DNA of 33,195 nt from an uncultured Aquimonas sp. (GTDB taxonomy: Bacteria; Pseudomonadota; Gammaproteobacteria; Xanthomonadales; Xanthomonadaceae): assembly GCF_937888285.1 (NCBI RefSeq), contig NZ_CALART010000044.1, forward strand, positions 1 to 33,195, read 5' to 3'. Below the pieces are notes generated by a model. The model was not told the DNA's origin, ran no database searches, and saw nothing but the letters and a program-made list of their open reading frames with translations. How positions within the stretch are numbered: position 1 is the first letter of the stretch; every line of letters begins with the position of its first letter. Below are positions 6,798-14,050 of the stretch, piece by piece. A program made the translations under genes and the position numbers.

Positions 6798-9532
6798 TGG
6801 ACAAGCTCATCCTGATCGACGGTTCCAGCTACCTCTACCGCGCCTTCCACGCCCTGCCGCCGCTGTCGAACGCGGCCGGCGAGCCCACCGGCGCGCTGTT
6901 CGGCGTGGTCAACATGCTGCGCGCCACCCTGAAGGAAGGGCCGAGCTATGCGGCCTTCGTGATGGACGCCTCCGGGCCCACCTTCCGCGACGAGCTGTAT
7001 CCGGACTACAAGGCCAATCGCGAGGCCATGCCGGACGACCTGCGCGCGCAGATCGAGCCGATGATGGCGATCGTCGAAGCCCTGGGCTTTCCGATCCTGC
7101 GCGTGCCCGGCGTCGAGGCCGACGACGTGATTGGCACGCTGGCCACGCGCGCGGCCGCTGAAGGCATCGAGGTCGAAGTGTCGACCTCGGACAAGGACTT
7201 CGCCCAGCTGGTGCGGCCGGGCATCACGCTCGTCAACACCATGAGCGGCTCGCGGCTCGACGAGGCTGGCGTGATCGAGAAGTTCGGCGTGCGGCCCGAG
7301 CAGATCATCGACTACCTGGCGCTGATGGGCGACACGGTCGACAACATCCCCGGCGTCGACAAGTGCGGGCCGAAGACCGCCGCCAAGTGGCTGGGCGAAT
7401 ACGGCACGCTGGACGGCGTGATCGAAGCTGCTGCGAAGATGGGTGGCAAGATCGGCGAGAACCTGCGCACCGCCCTGCCGCGGCTGCCGCTGAACCGCCG
7501 GCTCACCACGATCGTGACTGACGTCGAATTGGATCGCGTTCCGACCGACCTGAAGCTGCGCCCACGCGATATCGAGGCGCTGAAGCAGCTGTACGCGCGC
7601 TATGGCTTCAATGCCGCGCTGCGCGATCTGGAGGCCGGCAATGGCGGCAGTCCAGTGAAACCTGCCGGCGCGGGCTCCAGCGTGGCCACCGCTGCACCGG
7701 CCGCGGATCTTCCGGCACAGACGCGCGGCAGCTATCGACTGATCCTGAGCGAAGCCGATCTCGACGCACTGATCCGCGAGCTCGAAGCCGCCGCGCTGAT
7801 CTGCTTCGACACCGAGACCACAAGCATCGATGCGCTGCGCGCCGAGCTGGTGGGCCTGGCCTTCGCGACGCGCGCGGGCGAGGGCGCCTATATCCCGGTG
7901 TCGCATATCTACCCGGGCGCGCCGGCCCAGCTCGATCGCGCGCGCGTTCTGGCGAAACTCAAACCCGTGCTGGAAGACGCATCGAAGCCCAAGCTGGCCC
8001 AGAACGCGAAGTACGACATCCACGTGCTGCGCGAGCACGGCGTCCTGCTGCGCGGGCTGGCGCACGACAGCATGCTGGAGAGCTTCGTGCTGAACTCCAC
8101 CGCCAGCCGCCATGACATGGATTCGCTGGCGAAGAACTACCTGGGCTACACGCCGATCGCGTACTCCGAGGTCGCCGGCAAGGGCGCGAAACAGATTTCC
8201 TTCGCCGAAGTCGACCTCGAAGTCGCCCGCGACTACTCGGCCGAGGACGCCGACATCACCCTGCGCCTCCATCAGACCCTGTGGCCGAAGCTCGAAGCCG
8301 AGCCGACGCTCGCCAAGGTGTATCGCGAGATCGAGCTGCCGCTGGTGCAGGTCCTGGCCGACATGGAGGCCGCCGGCGTGCTGGTCGACGCCGACGAGCT
8401 GCGCCGGCAGAGCCAGGACCTGGGCCGCCGCATGCTGGAGCTGCAGAAGCGCGGCTTCGAGCTGGCGGGACGCAGCTTCAACTTCGACTCGCCCAAGCAG
8501 CTTGGCGCCCTGCTGTTCGACGAGCTCGGCCTGCCGGCGCTGGTGAAGACGCCCGGCGGTGCGCCCAGCACCAACGAGGAAGCGCTGGAAGCCATCGCCG
8601 ATCGCCACGAGCTGCCGAAGCTGATCCTCGAACACCGCAGCCTTGCCAAGCTGCGCGGCACCTACACCGACAAATTGCCGGAGGCGATTCATCCGGCGAC
8701 GGGGCGCGTGCACACCAGCTTCCACCAGACCGGCGCGGCGACCGGGCGGCTGTCCTCGTCGGACCCGAACCTGCAGAACATCCCGATCCGCACCGAGGAC
8801 GGCCGCCGCATCCGCCGCGCCTTCATTGCGCCCAAGGGCCACAAGCTGGTGGCCTGCGACTATTCGCAGATCGAGCTGCGGATCATGGCGCATCTCTCCG
8901 AAGACCCCGGCCTGCTGTCGGCCTTTGCCGGCGGGCAGGACGTGCATCGCGCGACCGCGGCAGAGGTGTTCGGCGTGCCGCTGGAGGACGTCGGCCCCGA
9001 CCAGCGCCGCGCGGCGAAGGCGATCAACTTCGGCCTGATGTACGGCATGAGCGCTTTCGGCCTGGCCAAGCAGCTCGGCATCGAGCGCGGCGAGGCGCAG
9101 GATTACATCGCGCTGTACTTCGCCCGCTATCCGGGCGTGCAGGGCTATATGGAGCGGGTGCGCCAGCAGGCGCGCGAGCACGGCTATGTCGAGACCGTCT
9201 TCGGCCGCCGCCTGTATCTCAACGACATCCACGCGCGACAGCAGGGCCTGCGCGCCGGTGCCGAGCGCGCCGCCGTCAATGCGCCGATGCAGGGCAGCGC
9301 CGCCGACATCATCAAGCGCGCCATGCTCGACCTGCACGCCTGGCTGGGCGCGCAGGACGGCCGCGCGCGCATGGTCCTGCAGGTGCACGACGAACTGGTC
9401 TTCGAATGCCGCGAGGACTTCGTCGGCACCCTGGTCGCCGAGGCCAAGCAGCGCATGCAGGCCGCGGCCGAACTGCGGGTGCCGCTGATCGTCGAGGCCG
9501 GCGTCGGCGACAACTGGGACCAGGCGCACTGA
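6797..9532 (+). CDS. polA: DNA polymerase I
   Basis: The protein has 911 residues, close to the E. coli enzyme (928), and functions in lagging-strand primer removal and repair. Three domains are visible. The 5' nuclease (about 1-290) starts MDKLILIDGSSYLYRAFHALPP. The 3'-5' exonuclease (about 310-500) keeps its FDTET acid pair (D338, E340) and YSAEDADIT motif, so proofreading should be active. The polymerase (about 510-911) has motif A CDYSQIELR (D688), the O-helix RRAAKAINFGLMYG and motif C VHDELVFE (D865). Upstream in-frame codons exist from 6425, but they overlap the divergent gene, so the family-consistent ATG at 6797 is taken. It is followed by two small RNA genes. Confidence 0.98.
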   Translation: MDKLILIDGSSYLYRAFHALPPLSNAAGEPTGALFGVVNMLRATLKEGPSYAAFVMDASGPTFRDELYPDYKANREAMPDDLRAQIEPMMAIVEALGFPILRVPGVEADDVIGTLATRAAAEGIEVEVSTSDKDFAQLVRPGITLVNTMSGSRLDEAGVIEKFGVRPEQIIDYLALMGDTVDNIPGVDKCGPKTAAKWLGEYGTLDGVIEAAAKMGGKIGENLRTALPRLPLNRRLTTIVTDVELDRVPTDLKLRPRDIEALKQLYARYGFNAALRDLEAGNGGSPVKPAGAGSSVATAAPAADLPAQTRGSYRLILSEADLDALIRELEAAALICFDTETTSIDALRAELVGLAFATRAGEGAYIPVSHIYPGAPAQLDRARVLAKLKPVLEDASKPKLAQNAKYDIHVLREHGVLLRGLAHDSMLESFVLNSTASRHDMDSLAKNYLGYTPIAYSEVAGKGAKQISFAEVDLEVARDYSAEDADITLRLHQTLWPKLEAEPTLAKVYREIELPLVQVLADMEAAGVLVDADELRRQSQDLGRRMLELQKRGFELAGRSFNFDSPKQLGALLFDELGLPALVKTPGGAPSTNEEALEAIADRHELPKLILEHRSLAKLRGTYTDKLPEAIHPATGRVHTSFHQTGAATGRLSSSDPNLQNIPIRTEDGRRIRRAFIAPKGHKLVACDYSQIELRIMAHLSEDPGLLSAFAGGQDVHRATAAEVFGVPLEDVGPDQRRAAKAINFGLMYGMSAFGLAKQLGIERGEAQDYIALYFARYPGVQGYMERVRQQAREHGYVETVFGRRLYLNDIHARQQGLRAGAERAAVNAPMQGSAADIIKRAMLDLHAWLGAQDGRARMVLQVHDELVFECREDFVGTLVAEAKQRMQAAAELRVPLIVEAGVGDNWDQAH

Positions 9533-10201
9533 GGCGACGGCGAAGGACATCGGCTCGGGCGCAGCGGCTTGGCTGCTGTCATGCCCTGCGCAGAACGGTC
9601 TGCGGCTTCGGTGGAGGCACGGCGTCACTCGCGGGGGTTGCTATCGCCTCGTCGTCCAGGATTTCGTTGCGTCTGCTGTGTTCGCAGCGATTGGACCAAA
9701 CCTGCGTGCGATGCGAGTGGAAGGATTCGCGAAGCCTTCCTGTGGCCTGCGTGGTCGCGCGTTCCCGGTACATGCGCTTCGCTTATGTACCCTACGGCGC
9801 ACAAGCGCCTGCAGCTCCGCTTGAAGTAAGGCGTCGCCTGCGGTCGTAGGGCGGATAAGCGCAGCGCATCCGCCGCGGCTTGCCTCGCCGACCATGTGCC
9901 CGGCGCAGCGCAGGCTCGGTCGCTGCAAGGCTTGCTTCGACTTTGGTCCAAGACCCGCGCGGCGACTGACGGCAGCCGGGGTCGACCATGCGTGCAGCCG
10001 CGCTTGCTTGGAAATCAGGCAGTTGCGCGCCAAACCGAGCTGGCATCCATCAGGATTGTCTGAACTACCCTGATTGACGCACAGTTCTTGCGTGATTCTG
10101 GACACATGCGCGCGATACGCAGCGCACATTTTCGTCTGAACGAAAGATTAATTGTGTGCAATCGTGACCGCGGCAGTCATGGGACTTTCAGAAAGCCTGC
10201 G
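9533..10201. other. Gene-free region after polA with REP-like elements
   Basis: No protein gene is supported; short frames here lack binding sites and motifs. The region contains an inverted pair of GTAGGG-headed palindromes (9765-9795 and 9846-9874). Near its right end is an AT-richer patch (about 10130-10165) with the palindrome TTCGTCTGAACGAA (10131-10144) and a CTTTCAGAAAG palindrome (10185-10195). These may belong to the control region of the first small RNA. Confidence 0.5.
9765..9874. repeat. Inverted pair of GTAG-headed REP elements
   Basis: On the minus strand, 9795-9765 reads GTAGGGTACAT, an 11-base loop (AAGCGAAGCGC), then ATGTACC. On the plus strand, 9846-9874 reads GTAGGGCGGAT, the loop AAGCGCAGCGC, then ATCCGCC. 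The stems differ but still pair, and the head and loop are shared. GTAG-headed imperfect palindromes in inverted pairs are the hallmark of REP/BIME elements linked to RAYT transposases. No RAYT gene is in this window. Confidence 0.75.
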
Positions 10202-10207
10202 TAAGAT
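10202..10207 (+). promoter_or_regulatory. Candidate -10 box of the first C-rich sRNA
   Basis: TAAGAT matches four of six consensus bases and would place the RNA start near 10214, just before hairpin 0. I could not find a good -35, so an activator or a different promoter is possible. Confidence 0.3.
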
Positions 10208-10213
10208 GCGCAG

Positions 10214-10347
10214 CACGACCGGCGCAATGCCGGTTCGATTCACTCCCTCCCCCTTGAGTGAATACACGGAAGGACCGGTTCCCCCCGACCGCCTTCCGGC
10301 CCCCAAGCCCCGAGAGCTCCCCCCGGCTCTCGGGGCTTTCTATTTCT
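10214..10347 (+). ncRNA. C-rich-loop small RNA, sX13-like, copy 1
   Basis: The proposed transcript is about 135 nt with four hairpins. Hairpin 0: ACCGGC/GCCGGT (10218-10234, loop GCAAT). Hairpin 1: ATTCACTC/GAGTGAAT (10238-10263, loop CCTCCCCCTT). Hairpin 2: GGAAGG, AC bulge, CGGT, loop TCCCCCCG, ACCG, CCTTCC (10268-10297). Hairpin 3: an 11-bp stem (10307-10317/10326-10336) with loop TCCCCCCG, then a T-rich run, a Rho-independent terminator. Position (downstream of polA, same strand) equals that of Spot 42 in enterics, ErsA in Pseudomonas and, as I recall, sX13 in Xanthomonas, whose C-rich loops bind G-rich translation start regions. It shares architecture with copy 2 at 10808. The structure is seen directly; homology to sX13 and its targets are inferred. 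Confidence 0.82.
10307..10346 (+). terminator. Intrinsic terminator of sRNA copy 1
   Basis: The 11-bp stem (GCCCCGAGAGC pairs with GCTCTCGGGGC) has an eight-base loop TCCCCCCG and is followed by TTTCTATTT. The loop doubles as one of the C-rich target-binding sites. Confidence 0.9.
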
Positions 10348-10774
10348 AGTGATCGCAAGGACGGCGCGACGGGCGACGAGCCATCGCGTGCGAGACCCGC
10401 ACTGGCGGTTCGCTGAGAGCCTCTGAACCCGGCGGCGCCGCGCAGGTGTTGTTGAAGCTGGCCGAGTTCTTGGTCCGCGCGTAGAGGCTGTCCTCGCGAA
10501 GGTGCAGACGGGGATGCGGCTCTCTTGCGGCTGAGGCCAGCTCCCCTGGACCCCCGCCTTCGCGGGGGCGACGACCCGAGGGGTGGCGAGCCCTCTCTTT
10601 CTTGAGAGCTCAATCAGCGCCGAGAATGCGCGCCGCTGCCGAGCCGCTGCGGCGCACCCGGCAGGAGCCGGCGCTGGCCAGAGCTGCAGCGCGGGATCGC
10701 GCATCCCCCTGTGCTGAGGCTCGCTCACCCCGCAGCGCTTCCTAAAGCCCGCCTGAACATTTTCGCGCCGACGC
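10348..10774. other. Spacer between the two sRNAs, with REP-like palindromes
   Basis: No gene is supported. At 10484-10501 lies a copy (17 of 18 bases) of the GAGCCTGTCCTCGCGAAG repeat seen at 28919-28936. At 10548-10575 the sequence CCCCCGCCTTCGCGGGGG with a flanking GGA/CGACGA forms a perfect hairpin of the common Xanthomonadales intergenic palindrome type. A further palindrome, CTCTCTTTCTTGAGAG, lies near 10592-10607. Confidence 0.5.
10484..10576. repeat. REP-like palindromes of the CGCGAAGGCGGGG family
   Basis: There are two elements: GAGGCTGTCCTCGCGAAG at 10484-10501 and a GGACCCCCGCCTTCGCGGGGGC palindrome ending near 10570. They are related to the inverted pair at 28907-29030, so this is a dispersed intergenic repeat family in the genome. 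Confidence 0.6.
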
Positions 10775-10801
10775 TTGAACTCTCCACGCTGGCCGCAATC
10801 T
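10775..10801 (+). promoter_or_regulatory. Candidate promoter of sRNA copy 2
   Basis: TTGAAC (10775-10780) is a fair -35 box. CAATCT (10796-10801) is a poor -10 at 15-bp spacing. Their distance to hairpin 0 is similar to that of TAAGAT in copy 1, predicting a start near 10808. Confidence 0.3.
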
Positions 10802-10807
10802 CTGATC

Positions 10808-10944
10808 ACGGCGGTGCAACGCCGCCCTCCGCGATTCACTCCCTCCCCCTCCGAGTGAATCCGCGCGGTCCACGGCTCCCCCCGGCCAGGACCGCGCCCC
10901 CCGACCCCGGAACCGCTCCCCCTCGGTTCCGGGGTTTTTATTTT
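10808..10944 (+). ncRNA. C-rich-loop small RNA, sX13-like, copy 2
   Basis: This RNA has the same plan as copy 1. Hairpin 0: GGCGG/CCGCC (10810-10826) with GCAA in its loop. Hairpin 1: the identical ATTCACTC/GAGTGAAT stem (10834-10860, loop CCTCCCCCTCC). Hairpin 2: GCGCGGTCC, AC bulge, GGC, loop TCCCCCCG, GCC, A, GGACCGCGC (10863-10897). Hairpin 3: 11 bp (10905-10915/10924-10934), loop CTCCCCCT, then TTTTTATTTT. Compared with copy 1, the stems of hairpins 0, 2 and 3 are almost wholly different, while pairing, the AC bulge and the C-run loops are kept. That is compensatory change. It ends about 90 bases before the convergent hemF stop. Two copies in tandem could differ in expression or share targets. 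Confidence 0.85.
10905..10944 (+). terminator. Intrinsic terminator of sRNA copy 2
   Basis: CCCCGGAACCG pairs with CGGTTCCGGGG across an eight-base loop CTCCCCCT and is followed by TTTTTATTTT, a textbook Rho-independent terminator. The loop is the exact complement of the Shine-Dalgarno at 3502-3509. Confidence 0.93.
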
Positions 10945-10951
10945 GGAAGCC

Positions 10952-11069
10952 GGGAATGGGGAATCGAGAATCGGGAATCGGCAAAGCAAGAGCCGCTGGC
11001 CTGCCTTCGCGCGTTGGCGCGCTGCGGCTCGCATCAATCGATTCCCGATTCCCCATTCCCGATTCCCGG
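10952..11069. repeat. Inverted pair of GGGAATC-type heptad repeats
   Basis: GGGAATGGGGAATCGAGAATCGGG-like sequence on the plus strand (10952-10981) faces the same type on the minus strand (11069-11040), where four runs of three or four G are separated by AATC or AAT. This fits the GGGAATC heptad repeat described as enriched in Xanthomonas and able to form G-quadruplexes. The minus-strand copy forms the last codons of hemF. Confidence 0.75.
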
Positions 11070-11972
11070 CTCAAGCAGCCACTCCCGCGGCCGCAGGTAG
11101 TCGTTGAGGCGGGCTTCGGCGCTGCCGGGCTCGGGCGTATAGCCGTACTCGAAGCGCACGCGCGGGGGCAGGCTCATCAGGATGGATTCGGTGCGGCCGC
11201 CGCTCTGCAGGCCGAACAGGGTGCCGCGGTCCCAGACCAGGTTGAACTCGACGTAGCGGCCGCGGCGATACAGCTGGAACTCGCGCTCGCGCTCGCCGTA
11301 GGGCACGTCGCGGCGGCGCTCGACGATCGGCAGGTAGGCGTCGAGGAAGCCCTCGCCCACCGCCTGCAGGTAGGCGAAGTCGCGCTCGAAGTGCTCGTGC
11401 AGGTCGTCGAAGAACAGGCCGCCGACGCCGCGGGTCTCGCCGCGATGCTTCAGGAAGAAGTACTCGTCGCACCAGCGCTTGTGCGCGGCATAGCGCGCCT
11501 CGCCGCCGAAGGGCTCGCACAGCGCGCGCGCGGTGCGGTGCCAGTGCAACACGTCCTCGTCGAAGGGGTAGAAGGGCGTGAGATCAAAGCCGCCGCCGAA
11601 CCACCAGCCCACCACCTCGCCGTCGCGCATCGCGCGGAAGTGGCGCACGTTGGCGTGGGTGGTCGGCAGGTAGGGGTTGCGCGGGTGGAACACCAGGGAC
11701 ACGCCGACCGCGCGCCAGGACGCACCGGCCAGCTCGGGCCGAGCAGCGCTGGCCGAGGGCGGCAGACGCTCGCCGCTGACATCCGAGAAACCGATCCCGG
11801 CCTGCTCGAAGACCGCGCCCTCGCGCAGCACGCGGGTGCGGCCACCGCCGCCTTCGGCGCGCTGCCATTCGTCTTCGGCGAATCGCGCGGCGCCGTCGGC
11901 GCCCTCGATGGCGCTGCAGATGCGGTCCTGCAGGCCGCGCAGGGTGTCGGCCACGGTGTCGATGGGCTGCAT
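11034..11972 (-). CDS. hemF: Oxygen-dependent coproporphyrinogen III oxidase
   Basis: The protein has 312 residues, the usual HemF size (about 300). It decarboxylates coproporphyrinogen III to protoporphyrinogen IX with oxygen, in the cytoplasm, for haem synthesis. Family stretches are plain: FHPRNPYLPTTHANVRHF, WWFGGGFDLTPFYPFDED, HKRWCDEYFFLKHRGETRG, GGLFFDDL, and near the end RRGRYVEFNLVWDRGTLFGL followed by GGRTESILMSLPP. The final residues, EPGIGNGESGID, are not family sequence. They are the translation of a GGGAATC-type repeat that has run into the 3' end. It is divergent from truC, with 65 bases between starts, and faces the second small RNA. Confidence 0.97.
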   Translation of the reverse strand: MQPIDTVADTLRGLQDRICSAIEGADGAARFAEDEWQRAEGGGGRTRVLREGAVFEQAGIGFSDVSGERLPPSASAARPELAGASWRAVGVSLVFHPRNPYLPTTHANVRHFRAMRDGEVVGWWFGGGFDLTPFYPFDEDVLHWHRTARALCEPFGGEARYAAHKRWCDEYFFLKHRGETRGVGGLFFDDLHEHFERDFAYLQAVGEGFLDAYLPIVERRRDVPYGEREREFQLYRRGRYVEFNLVWDRGTLFGLQSGGRTESILMSLPPRVRFEYGYTPEPGSAEARLNDYLRPREWLLEPGIGNGESGID

Positions 11973-12037
11973 GGCGAAAGTTCGTGCGTGCGGAAGGGTC
12001 GGGCATCATAGCCGGCCGTGTTCAGACCCCTGCCCTG

Positions 12038-12790
12038 ATGTCCGAGGCTCCGCTCGACCTGCTCTACCGCGACGAGGCCCTGGCCGTGGTCAACAAGCCA
12101 GCCGGGCTGCTGGCACATCGCAGCCAGATTGCCGCGCACGAGGACCGCTTCCTGCTGGACCAGCTGCGCGAACAGCTGGGCCAGCGCTGCTTCCTCGCCC
12201 ATCGCCTCGACCGCGCCACCTCGGGCGCCCTGCTGCTGGCGTTCGACAAAGGGACGGCAGCGGCACTGGGCGAGCAATTCATGGGCCGCAGCGTGGAGAA
12301 GACCTATCTGGCCGTGGTGCGCGGCTGGACCGACGAATCAGGCCGCATCGAGCACGCGCTGGATGCTCCGGGCAAGCCCGAGCCCAAGCCGGCGATCAGC
12401 CACTACCGCCGGCTGGCGACGATCGAACTGCCCTACCCCATGAGCGGCTTCGAGACCGCGCGCTACTGCCTGCTGGCGATGCAGCCCGAGACCGGCCGCT
12501 ACCGCCAGCTGCGCCGGCACTTGAAGCACATCCACCATCACCTGATCGGCGACACCAGCCACGGTGACGGCCGCCACAACCGCCTGTTCCGCGCCGAGTT
12601 CCGCTGCCACCGCATGCTGCTGCACGCCTGGCGCATCGCCTTCGACCACCCGGCCGACGGTCGCAGGCTCGACATCGAAGCGCCCGTCGACGGCGAGTTC
12701 GCGGCGCTGCTGGAGCGGTTCGGGTGGCAGGCGGCGTTGCCGCCCGCCGGGATTCGGGATTGGGGATTCGGGATTGGCAATCCGAGCTAG
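12038..12790 (+). CDS. truC: tRNA pseudouridine(65) synthase TruC
   Basis: The protein has 250 residues of the RluA/TruC type, isomerising uridine 65 of certain tRNAs. The N-terminal LLYRDEALAVVNKPAGLLAHRS and the catalytic HRLDRATSGALLLA (D58) are clear. So are the TruC-like KTYLAVVRGW, PAISHYRRLATIELP, ETGRYRQLRRHLKHIHHHLIGD and HGDGRHNR. These match TruC better than RluA or RluC. The start at 12038 aligns with the family; codons back to 11984 add nothing recognisable. The last residues (AGIRDWGFGIGNPS) come from a G-rich heptad repeat at 12749-12772 that overlaps the 3' end. Confidence 0.9.
   Translation: MSEAPLDLLYRDEALAVVNKPAGLLAHRSQIAAHEDRFLLDQLREQLGQRCFLAHRLDRATSGALLLAFDKGTAAALGEQFMGRSVEKTYLAVVRGWTDESGRIEHALDAPGKPEPKPAISHYRRLATIELPYPMSGFETARYCLLAMQPETGRYRQLRRHLKHIHHHLIGDTSHGDGRHNRLFRAEFRCHRMLLHAWRIAFDHPADGRRLDIEAPVDGEFAALLERFGWQAALPPAGIRDWGFGIGNPS
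12749..12772 (+). repeat. Heptad repeat with G-quadruplex pattern in the truC 3' end
   Basis: Four G runs (12749-12751, 12756-12758, 12762-12765, 12770-12772) are separated by ATTC, ATT and ATTC, a canonical G-quadruplex pattern on the coding strand. It belongs to the same repeat class as 10952-11069. Confidence 0.75.
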
Positions 12791-12808
12791 CGCCCCATCC
12801 CACCGCAT

Positions 12809-12879
12809 GCGGCTCCCCTCTCCCCGTGTGGAAGAGGGGTCGGGCAGAGGGGGGTTCTTGCCCCAATCCCCAATCCCCG
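12809..12879. repeat. CCCCTCT/AGAGGGG palindrome and C-rich repeat
   Basis: CCCCTCT (12815-12821) pairs with AGAGGGG (12833-12839). This resembles the intergenic CCCTCTCCC...GGGAGAGGG palindrome common in Xanthomonas relatives. It is followed by three CCCC runs spaced by AAT (12861-12879), a degenerate heptad repeat on the minus strand. Both lie between truC and arfB. Confidence 0.55.
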
Positions 12880-12893
12880 CTCTCAACGCTCGC

Positions 12894-12899
12894 TACAAT
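12894..12899 (+). promoter_or_regulatory. Candidate -10 box for arfB
   Basis: TACAAT matches five of six consensus bases and lies about 25 bases before the arfB ATG. No convincing -35 was found at the usual distance. Confidence 0.4.
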
Positions 12900-12924
12900 C
12901 CCGCAGCCCCCGCGATCCCTGCCC

Positions 12925-13350
12925 ATGCTCCGCATCACGCCCTCCATCGCCATTCCCGACGAAGAGCTCGAGGAACGCTTCGTGCGCTCATCCGGGCCGG
13001 GCGGGCAGAACGTCAACAAGGTCGCGACCGCGGTCGAGCTGCGCTTCGACGCAGCGAATTCCGAGGCACTGCCAGCGGCACTGAAAGCCCGGCTGCTGGC
13101 GCGTCGCGACAGCCGCATCACCGAGGACGGCGTGGTGATCATCCAGGCCCAGCGCTTCCGCAGCCAGGATCGCAATCGCGAGGATGCGCGCGAGCGCCTG
13201 CTGGCCCTGATCCAGGCGGTACTGAAGCCGCCGAAGCCGCGCATCGCCACCAAGCCGAGCAAGGGCTCGCAGGAGCGCCGCCTGTCGAGCAAGCGCGAGC
13301 GCGCCGGGATCAAGCGCCAGCGCGCGGCGCGCGGCGTGGACCTCGACTGA
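12925..13350 (+). CDS. arfB: Alternative ribosome-rescue factor B (peptidyl-tRNA hydrolase)
   Basis: The protein has 141 residues, the size of E. coli YaeJ/ArfB (140). The catalytic GGQ lies at residues 26-28 in SSGPGGQNVNKV. The C-terminus is a basic tail (KPSKGSQERRLSSKRERAGIKRQRAARG) that in ArfB enters the empty mRNA channel of stalled ribosomes. It releases the peptide from ribosomes stalled without a stop codon. Its length and tail separate it from release factors 1 and 2. The TGA stop shares bases with the ATG of the next gene (ATGA-like TGATG overlap), suggesting coupled translation. Confidence 0.93.
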   Translation: MLRITPSIAIPDEELEERFVRSSGPGGQNVNKVATAVELRFDAANSEALPAALKARLLARRDSRITEDGVVIIQAQRFRSQDRNREDARERLLALIQAVLKPPKPRIATKPSKGSQERRLSSKRERAGIKRQRAARGVDLD

Positions 13351-13952
13351 TGCTGCCGCTCGATATCCCCGTCCATCAGCCCCTGCCCGACTACGCACCG
13401 CGCCGCGGCGGCGCCTTCACCCGCTGGCTGGCGCGCAGCGCGCTGCGGCTCGGCGGCTGGCAGATGCGCGGCGAGTTTCCGCGCGAGCACAAGCTGATGA
13501 TCATCGTCGCCCCGCACTCCTCGGGCTGGGACGCGATCTGGGGCCTCTTGATGAAGATCGCGCTCGGCATCGACATCGCCTTCATGGCCAAGGCCGAGCT
13601 GTTCCGCGGGCCGATCGGCTGGGTGCTGCGCCGGCTCGGCGGCTTTCCGGTCAACCGCGGCAGCAGCGCCGGCGTGGTCGAACAGGTGGCCGAGCGCTAT
13701 CGCAGCCGCGAGACCCTGTGGGTGGCGCTGGCGCCGGAAGGCACGCGCCGCCGCGTCGAGCAGTGGAAGTCCGGCTTCTGGCGCATCGCCCGCGCCGCCG
13801 AGGTGCCGGTGCTGTGCGTGTACTTCCACTATCCGGAGAAAGTCATCGGCATCGGCCCGCTGCTGCAGATGACCGAGTCGCTGGATGCCGACATGGCGCG
13901 AATCCGCGACTACTACCGGCCGTGGATGGGGAAGAACCGCGGCACGGTGTAG
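13350..13952 (+). CDS. PlsC-family acyltransferase
   Basis: The protein has 200 residues. Motif I is APHSSGWDAIWG, whose HSSGWD keeps the H-X4-D catalytic pair (about residues 56-61). KAELFRGPIGWVLRRLGGFPVNR corresponds to motif II, APEGTRRRVEQWKSGFWRIA to motif III (PEGTR), and VPVLCVYFHYPEKVIGIG to motif IV. Such enzymes transfer acyl groups to lysophosphatidic acid or related lysolipids at the inner membrane. This short, Trp-containing form is a PlsC relative of uncertain acceptor rather than PlsC proper. It is translationally coupled to arfB by a TGATG overlap. Confidence 0.87.
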   Translation: MLPLDIPVHQPLPDYAPRRGGAFTRWLARSALRLGGWQMRGEFPREHKLMIIVAPHSSGWDAIWGLLMKIALGIDIAFMAKAELFRGPIGWVLRRLGGFPVNRGSSAGVVEQVAERYRSRETLWVALAPEGTRRRVEQWKSGFWRIARAAEVPVLCVYFHYPEKVIGIGPLLQMTESLDADMARIRDYYRPWMGKNRGTV

Positions 13953-14012
13953 ACACTGAGAGGCAGCGCGGCGTGGCGCTTCTGCGCCAACCCAAACGCA
14001 TCGCGCTGCGCT

Positions 14013-14050
14013 CAAACGAAAACGCCCGGACCGCACAAGCAGCCCGGGCG
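14013..14050 (-). terminator. Intrinsic terminator, minus strand
   Basis: On the minus strand, CGCCCGG (14050-14044) pairs with CCGGGCG (14029-14023) across a 14-base loop and is followed by TTTTCGTTT. It lies 165 bases after the end of the minus-strand membrane protein gene. Either that operon has a long 3' untranslated region or a separate small RNA ends here. Confidence 0.6.

Noticed and set aside
6542..9628. A 1028-codon open frame antisense to polA
   Set aside because: GC-rich codon bias leaves long antisense frames. Its product is His/Gln/Ala/Arg-rich with no domain.
9590..9660. A degenerate tRNA-like stretch (GGGGGTTGCTATCGCC)
   Set aside because: The T-loop consensus is not met and no cloverleaf could be drawn.
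10231..10250. GGTTCGATTC resembling a tRNA T-arm
   Set aside because: The flanks do not form a five-base T-stem, and no anticodon or acceptor arm can be folded. It joins hairpins 0 and 1 of the small RNA.
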